The position numbers and the translations under genes are program-made. From contig JADJYE010000013.1 in NCBI GenBank assembly GCA_016719945.1, positions 48,130 to 112,129 of the forward strand: DNA of 64,000 nucleotides, given 5' to 3'. This document shows, one piece after another, positions 59,809-64,000 of this stretch; position 1 is the stretch's first letter, and every line of letters starts with the position of its first letter. The notes below the pieces were generated by a model, which saw only the letters and a list, made by a program, of their open reading frames with translations, was not told the DNA's origin and did not search any database. The DNA is from Polyangiaceae bacterium (GTDB taxonomy: Bacteria > Myxococcota_A > Polyangia > Polyangiales > Polyangiaceae).

Positions 59809-60912
59809 TCAGCCGGGCGCGTCCGCGCTGCCTTCTGCCGCGTCCTCGGTCGGGGCCGTGGGCCCGCCTCGGGTCGGCTCGACGAGCCGGCACACGCTGC
59901 CGAGGAACGTGGTCGCGTAGCCGCCTTTGCCGAGGGCGAGCTCGACCACCAGGGCCCCGTCGGGGCCGTCCGACCAGGCGAGCTCCTCGGCGAGCAGCCG
60001 GAGGGCGCGTCGGGTGCCCTCGCCCGCGTGGCGAAACCGCTCGAGCGTGTCGGCATCGAGCCCGGCCTCGGCGAGCACCGCAGCCTCGAGGGCGGCTGGC
60101 GCTCCCTCGGGCCGCCTCATCGACGACCCGAACATCGGCCCGGTCGCCGAGATCGCCGAGGCACGAGCGCGGGCGCGGGCGTCCTCGAGCTCGGGCCCCT
60201 CGGCGGCGACCAGGAACAGGCCGCCGGTGTCGTGCTTCTTGGCGAGATCCCCTGGGAGCACGTCGGCCCAGCTCCCGTCGGCGACTCTCCGCTCGAGCAC
60301 CCGGTTGAAGAGCGCCGATTGCAGCGCGCTGAAGAGGAAGCGCAGCTTGCGCTTGTCCTTCGGGGGAGGCCGCTCGCCGCGGACGAAGGCGAGCGCCCGC
60401 GCCTCGTTGTCGGCGTCGGCGCCGAAGCGCTGCGAGCCATAGGCGTTCGGGACCCCACGCGCCTTGGCGTCCTCCAGCCCGCGGCCGATCTGCGCTCGCA
60501 GCGCGGGGTCGGACACGCCTCGCAGCACGATCCGGAAGCGGTTCATCTTCAGGTGGCCGGGCTTGAGCTTGTTGCCGTGGCGCCGCGCCCCCATCACCTC
60601 GAGCCCGTCGCCCTCCAGCGCTCGCAGGGCCGCCTCGTGATCGACCGAGCGCGGGACGAGGAACGACACCGTCTGCGAGGTGACGGCGTGTTTGTCCTTC
60701 ATCCCGGCCACGCCGGCGTCCCTCGCGTCGACGCCAAGGGCGCGCGCGAGCCTGCGCACGGCCTCGTCGGTCGTGAGGGAGGTCTTCCGAAACGTGACGT
60801 AAAGGTGATCTCCCTCGCCCGACGGCTCGTAGGCGGGAACCTCGTCCACGACGAAGTCCTCGGGGCGCTCCTTGAACGAGACGGCGGGGAGGTTGTCGTC
60901 GGGGTTGGGCAC
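59809..60912 (-). CDS. truD: tRNA pseudouridine-13 synthase
   Basis: 367 residues. Catalytic motif GMKDKHAVTSQ (Asp of GxKD) is intact, with FKERPEDFVVDEVP at the N-terminus, RHGNKLKPGHLKMNRF and PNAYGSQRFG. TruD modifies U13 of tRNA(Glu). Same direction as the ExbB operon, 74 bp upstream of exbB. Confidence 0.9.
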   Translation of the reverse strand: MPNPDDNLPAVSFKERPEDFVVDEVPAYEPSGEGDHLYVTFRKTSLTTDEAVRRLARALGVDARDAGVAGMKDKHAVTSQTVSFLVPRSVDHEAALRALEGDGLEVMGARRHGNKLKPGHLKMNRFRIVLRGVSDPALRAQIGRGLEDAKARGVPNAYGSQRFGADADNEARALAFVRGERPPPKDKRKLRFLFSALQSALFNRVLERRVADGSWADVLPGDLAKKHDTGGLFLVAAEGPELEDARARARASAISATGPMFGSSMRRPEGAPAALEAAVLAEAGLDADTLERFRHAGEGTRRALRLLAEELAWSDGPDGALVVELALGKGGYATTFLGSVCRLVEPTRGGPTAPTEDAAEGSADAPG

Positions 60913-60974
60913 GGGCGTTCGCTATAAGTTGTGCTCCCACTCGATACGAGACAAAAGGGGGATGGTTTTCGACC

Positions 60975-61902
60975 ATGACCGCCGCGAACCTGCCTCAGGT
61001 CACCGGGGTCCTCGCGCTGGCGGGGGGTTGGTCGTGCTTTTCCCATCGCCGCCGACCGGTGAATCTGGCGAGTGGGAGGGGTCGCCGAGGCGGGGCCTTG
61101 CCCGAAGGGCATGGTCAGCATCCGCGACAAGTTCTGCATCGACGCCTACGAGGCGCACACGGTCGAGGTCGACAAGCCGCGGACGGTAAGCGCGCCCCGA
61201 AGCGCGGCAAGTCCCACTCGCCGTTCAAGCCCATCGGCTCCGCCCACGTGATGGCCGTGAGCGAGAAGGGCAAGATCCCTCAGGGGCACATCAGCCGGGA
61301 CCAGGCCGAGCAAGCGTGCATCAACGCCGGCAAACGCCTGTGCACCGACGACGAGTGGCTCGACGCCTGCCGCGGCAAGAAGCCCACGAAGTTTCCCTAC
61401 GGCGACCAACACGCGGAGGGGCGGTGCAACGACCGCGGCGTCTCCGGCTTCAACCTGCTGTTCGGGCCCGGTAACAACACCCCGCCGGACGCGTCGGTCT
61501 ACACGAAGGAGAACATGAACGACCCTCGGCTGAACCAGGTCGAGGGCTCGGTCGCCAAGGCCGCTCGTTTCGAAGTGCAAAAACGGCTTCAAGGCCTTCG
61601 ACATGGTCGGCAACCTCCACGAGTGGACCAGCGACCCCGCGGGCACGTTCCGGGGCGGCTATTACCTCGACACCAAGATCAACGGCGAGGGCTGCGACTA
61701 CCGGACCAAGGCCCACGACGCGAAGTACTACGACTACTCGACGGGCTTCCGGTGCTGCCAAGGGGGCGACGAGCAGAAGCGGATCGACAAGCTCGTCAAG
61801 GAGCGAGACAAGTCGGCGAAGAGCGACAAGTCCGCCAAGGCGGATGACAAGCCCTCGGACAAGCAGGCGTCGTCCAAGAAGAAGGCGAAGAAGAAGGGAT
61901 AG
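60975..61902 (+). pseudogene. SUMF1/formylglycine-generating-enzyme-like exported protein, frame-disrupted
   Basis: Pieces in three frames add up to one gene: a signal-like start (MTAANLPQVTGVLALAGG then LVVLFPSPPTGES), CPKGMVSIRDKFCIDAYEAH, then AGKRLCTDDEWLDACRGKK and, after another break at about 61570-61585, FDMVGNLHEWTSDPAGTFR to a Lys-rich tail. This is the SUMF1 fold (FCIDxYE, RLCTDxEW, VGNLHEW). At least four indels are needed. The domain is used in oxidase-type or structural roles; no sulfatase is nearby. Called broken because of the frame, but error is equally likely. Confidence 0.7.
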
Positions 61903-61905
61903 TAG

Positions 61906-62016
61906 TTTTTTTTTTCTCGCGCGCCCGCTAGCGCGGGGCCCTTCGGATTTTCGCGCGCCGAGCCGCGCAAAAAGTCCGGCGCGAGGGAGGTCGCGTGGGG
62001 CCCTCCCCACGCGAAG
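61906..62016. repeat. Palindromic intergenic repeat, copy D
   Basis: Starts with a T-run just after the SUMF1-like stop. The left module CTCGCGCGCCCGCTAGCGCG and arms CTCGCGC/GCGCGAG are followed by a perfect second hairpin: TCGCGTGGGG (61991-62000) and CCCCACGCGA (62005-62014) with loop CCCT. Closely related to copies A, B, C and E. Confidence 0.8.
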
Positions 62017-62036
62017 AGATGAAGCGCCCGGTTCTT

Positions 62037-62138
62037 TCTTTCTCGCGCGCCCGCTGGCGCGGCGCCCTTGCCGGATTTTCGCGCCCCGGGCCGCAAAAAG
62101 TCCGGCGCGAGGAAGTCGCGTGGGGCCCTCCCGCGAGA
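62037..62138. repeat. Palindromic intergenic repeat, copy E (tandem with D)
   Basis: Directly follows copy D. Same left module (TCTCGCGCGCCCGCTGGCGC) and CTCGCGC/GCGCGAG arms; the second hairpin is shortened. It lies against the 3' end of the HAD-nucleotidase gene, whose reading frame runs into it without a stop. Confidence 0.75.
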
Positions 62139-62139
62139 G

Positions 62140-63431
62140 ATGGAACGCCCGGAGCGCATCTGCCCGCGGATCCGCTCGACCGTGCGCTTCACGCGCATGC
62201 GCTCGGCCTCGAGCATGGGGTGCTCGAGCGCGGGCATGGCGGCGTCCTCGAGGCGGCGCGCGACGTCCTTGAAGCGTTGCTGGTAGAACCGCAGCTGGTC
62301 CTCGAGCTCCTCGCGCCGGGTCTGCAGCTCGTGCACTGATCCATCTCGGTGCGGCACGCCTCGGTCGCGTTGACCTCGACCTCCATCTCCTGGATGACCA
62401 GCCCGTGCGCCAGGCGCTCCCGCGCTTCGAGCGCAGGATGTCTCCGTAGATGTGATCGCCGACGTAGAGGATGCGATCCCCGCTCACCCCGAGGGCGCGC
62501 TCGAGATCATGTAGGTTGCCGCCTTCGTAGACGGCGCCCCGCTCCAGCGGCAGGCTGGCTGGGCGGAGCTCTCTCCGTCGGGGCCCGGGACGAGCAGGGG
62601 CCTGAACTCCTGGAAGAAGGCGGGCTTCGTGGCCGCGCGACGACCATCACGTCGAAGTAGTGCCGGAAGCTCGGGTACTCCGGCATCGCCTCGTCGAGCA
62701 GGTAGGTCATCATCTTCTGCGTGAACGGCCAGCGGCTGTTGGTCAGCAAGAAGAGCCGCTTGCCCGCCGAGCGGAGCTTGTGGAGCGTCGCGGCATGTGG
62801 AGGAGGATCTCGCTCCACGTAGCGCGGCAGACTTCGACCTCGACCTGGTCGAGGATGGTGCCGTCGCGGTGGCCCCGTCGATCGCCTCGCGGATGTCCGT
62901 GAACAGCGTCGCGTAGTCGAGCGGGTGGCCGAAGCTCTCGAAGAAATCGATGATCTTGGCGTAGATCGCCGCCTCGCTGAGCGCGTACAGGGTGTCGACC
63001 CAGTGGTAGCGCGCCGTGTTCGGGCGGACCCGCTTCGACTGGTCAGCGCCCGCAGCTCCTCGCGGACGAGGCGGCGCATCCCGTGGTAGCCCTTCTGAAC
63101 GTGCTTGAAGCGGTCCATCTTGAGGATGTGGCCGTGCTTCTTCCGTCGATGAGCAGACCCCGGATGGGAAGTCGACGGGTAGTCGAGGTCGATCAGCTCC
63201 TTCGGGTAGCCGCGCTCGACGAGCTTCGCGACCGTCGCTTGGACGCTCAAGCGGTCCATCTCGCCCTGGCGATGAATCGCCGGGTGTAGTCCATGTCGAA
63301 GCCGACCCAGTCGACCTGCCTGACTTCGGCCCCGGTTGGCAAGACGCGCTTCGCGCGCGGAGATCGTTGGGCTCCCGGAGGAGGAGGAACGCGGGGGGCT
63401 CAGGCTGCTCGGCCGGCGGGCGGTAGAGCAC
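62140..63431 (-). pseudogene. HAD-superfamily 5'-nucleotidase (HAD-IG type), heavily frame-disrupted
   Basis: A start at GTG 63431 (LYRPPAEQPEPPAFLLLREP) is followed in alternating frames by WVGFDMDYT (motif I DMDYT), LSVQATVAKLVERGYPKELID, MDRFKHVQKGYHGMRRL, YHWVDTLYALSEAAIYAKII, KRLFLLTNSRWPFTQKMM, GDRILYVGDHIYGDILRSK and ELEDQLRFYQQRFKDVA. These are the motifs of cytosolic HAD-IG 5'-nucleotidases (about 450-500 residues). At least eight frame changes are needed. The C-terminal frame passes into repeat copy E. Confidence 0.7.
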
Positions 63432-63441
63432 GAGGCCCAGT

Positions 63442-64000
63442 CTAGTCCACCCGCGAGGAAACGTAACGACGACCGCTACTTATCGAAGAGGTTCGATAGC
63501 TGGACAGGGAGGTTCGATAGCTGGACAGGCTAAAGGCCGCCCCGATCGCCTCGCCCTCCAAAGGACGAGCCGCGCCCGCAGAGACCCCGTGCGGCTGAGC
63601 AGGCGCGGCCTCGTGGTCCCAGGCGACCAGGTCGGCCCGCCTGCCGAGCGCGAGCATGCCCGGTGTCAGCGAGCCCGAGCGACGCAACGGCCTCCCGCGT
63701 CGCCCCGAGGACCGCCTCAGCCTGGAAATCAAGCCGGCGGACCGCCATCGCGAGGGCGAGCGGGAAGCTCTCGGTCGGCGCTGTGCCTGGGTTCGCGTCG
63801 CTGGCGACCACCAGCCGGACCCCGCCTCGCGAGCGCGTGCAGCGCGAGGTACGTAGGGACGACGCGCGGTGCCCCGGGGCTCTTGGCTGCGTCGCGGATC
63901 GCCACGAGCTGCTTGCGCTCGCTCGCGAGGTCGAGCCCGTAGCCGCTCTTCGCCTCCACGGTGGTGACGCCGAGGCTCGCCATGCGCGCGAGCCGCGACG
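63442..64000 (-). pseudogene. hutI: Imidazolonepropionase fragment with internal deletion (hutI-like)
   Basis: The right edge shows GVTTVEAKSGYGLDLASERK...VVPTYLALHA, the central motif of imidazolonepropionase, and almost immediately VASDANPGTAPTESFPLAL and ALGRRADLVAWDHE, the C-terminal motifs. In normal enzymes (about 400 residues) these are separated by some 190 residues that are absent here, in addition to a frame change. The N-terminus lies beyond the window. The 3' end contains a 21-bp tandem duplication and stops at 63442, 10 bp from the HAD gene start. Confidence 0.65.
63488..63529. repeat. Exact 21-bp tandem duplication
   Basis: Two adjacent identical 21-bp units (63488-63508 and 63509-63529, core GGTTCGATAGCTGGACAGG). 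In the hutI frame this adds exactly seven residues (LSSYRTS repeated). Confidence 0.85.

Noticed and set aside
61903..61916. T-run after the SUMF1-like gene as a rho-independent terminator
   Set aside because: There is no stem directly upstream. The T-run is the left boundary of repeat copy D.

Overview
The window is about 64 kb of very GC-rich DNA with strong third-position G/C bias, dense packing and many 1-4 nt overlapping stop/start pairs. Abundant Ser/Thr kinase-like proteins, TPR giants, von Willebrand and MopE-type surface proteins, lipoproteins with Gly/Pro linkers and multihaem cytochromes point to a myxobacterium-like member of the Myxococcota, most likely of the Polyangiales kind. 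This is inferred from gene content only. No rRNA, tRNA, CRISPR array, transposase or phage gene was seen.

Layout. 0-14 kb: a basic Lys/Ala-rich protein running off the left edge, a huge pseudokinase-TPR protein with one frameshift, a DivIC/FtsB-like protein, a MshEN-domain protein, small lipoproteins, a copper monooxygenase with a haem motif, a split YeeE/YedE sulfur transporter with a tiny 4-Cys protein, and an outer-surface protein/cytochrome c pair behind an operator-like palindrome. 14-25 kb: the most distinctive block, a leftward operon of overlapping genes. It encodes a Ser/Thr kinase, a kinase-C-lobe/transmembrane/five-haem fusion, a dual cyclic-nucleotide-domain/four-cluster ferredoxin/membrane protein, and a four-haem/ferredoxin/flavoprotein fusion; a vWA protein follows. 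It reads as a transmembrane redox-signalling or electron-transfer chain with built-in kinase and CRP-type sensor modules. 25-35 kb: a methyltransferase, an Hsp70-like protein, a class-A beta-lactamase-fold lipoprotein, an RdgC-like pair, an M50 protease, and an 11-haem cytochrome operon preceded by a textbook FNR-type site. 35-60 kb: purL, an ECF41 sigma factor with its oxidoreductase and a matching target promoter, an acyltransferase, TonB/AgmX-like proteins, MopE-like and DUF4139-like surface proteins, a dihydroflavonol reductase-like SDR, a dihaem lipoprotein, mvaB, purF, a TonB-ExbD-ExbB operon and truD. 60-64 kb: a SUMF1-like gene, a HAD 5'-nucleotidase and hutI, all heavily frame-disrupted.

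Two window-wide patterns stand out. First, a family of roughly 75-110 bp palindromic intergenic repeats occurs in at least five copies, at 28.5, 49.4, 57.5 and (two in tandem) 62.0 kb. Second, apparent single-base indels occur in pkn-TPR, YeeE, purL and mvaB and become very dense after 60.9 kb. Because they hit essential genes such as purL, and often fall in G/C runs, they look more like assembly or sequencing errors than decay. The internal deletion in hutI may be different.
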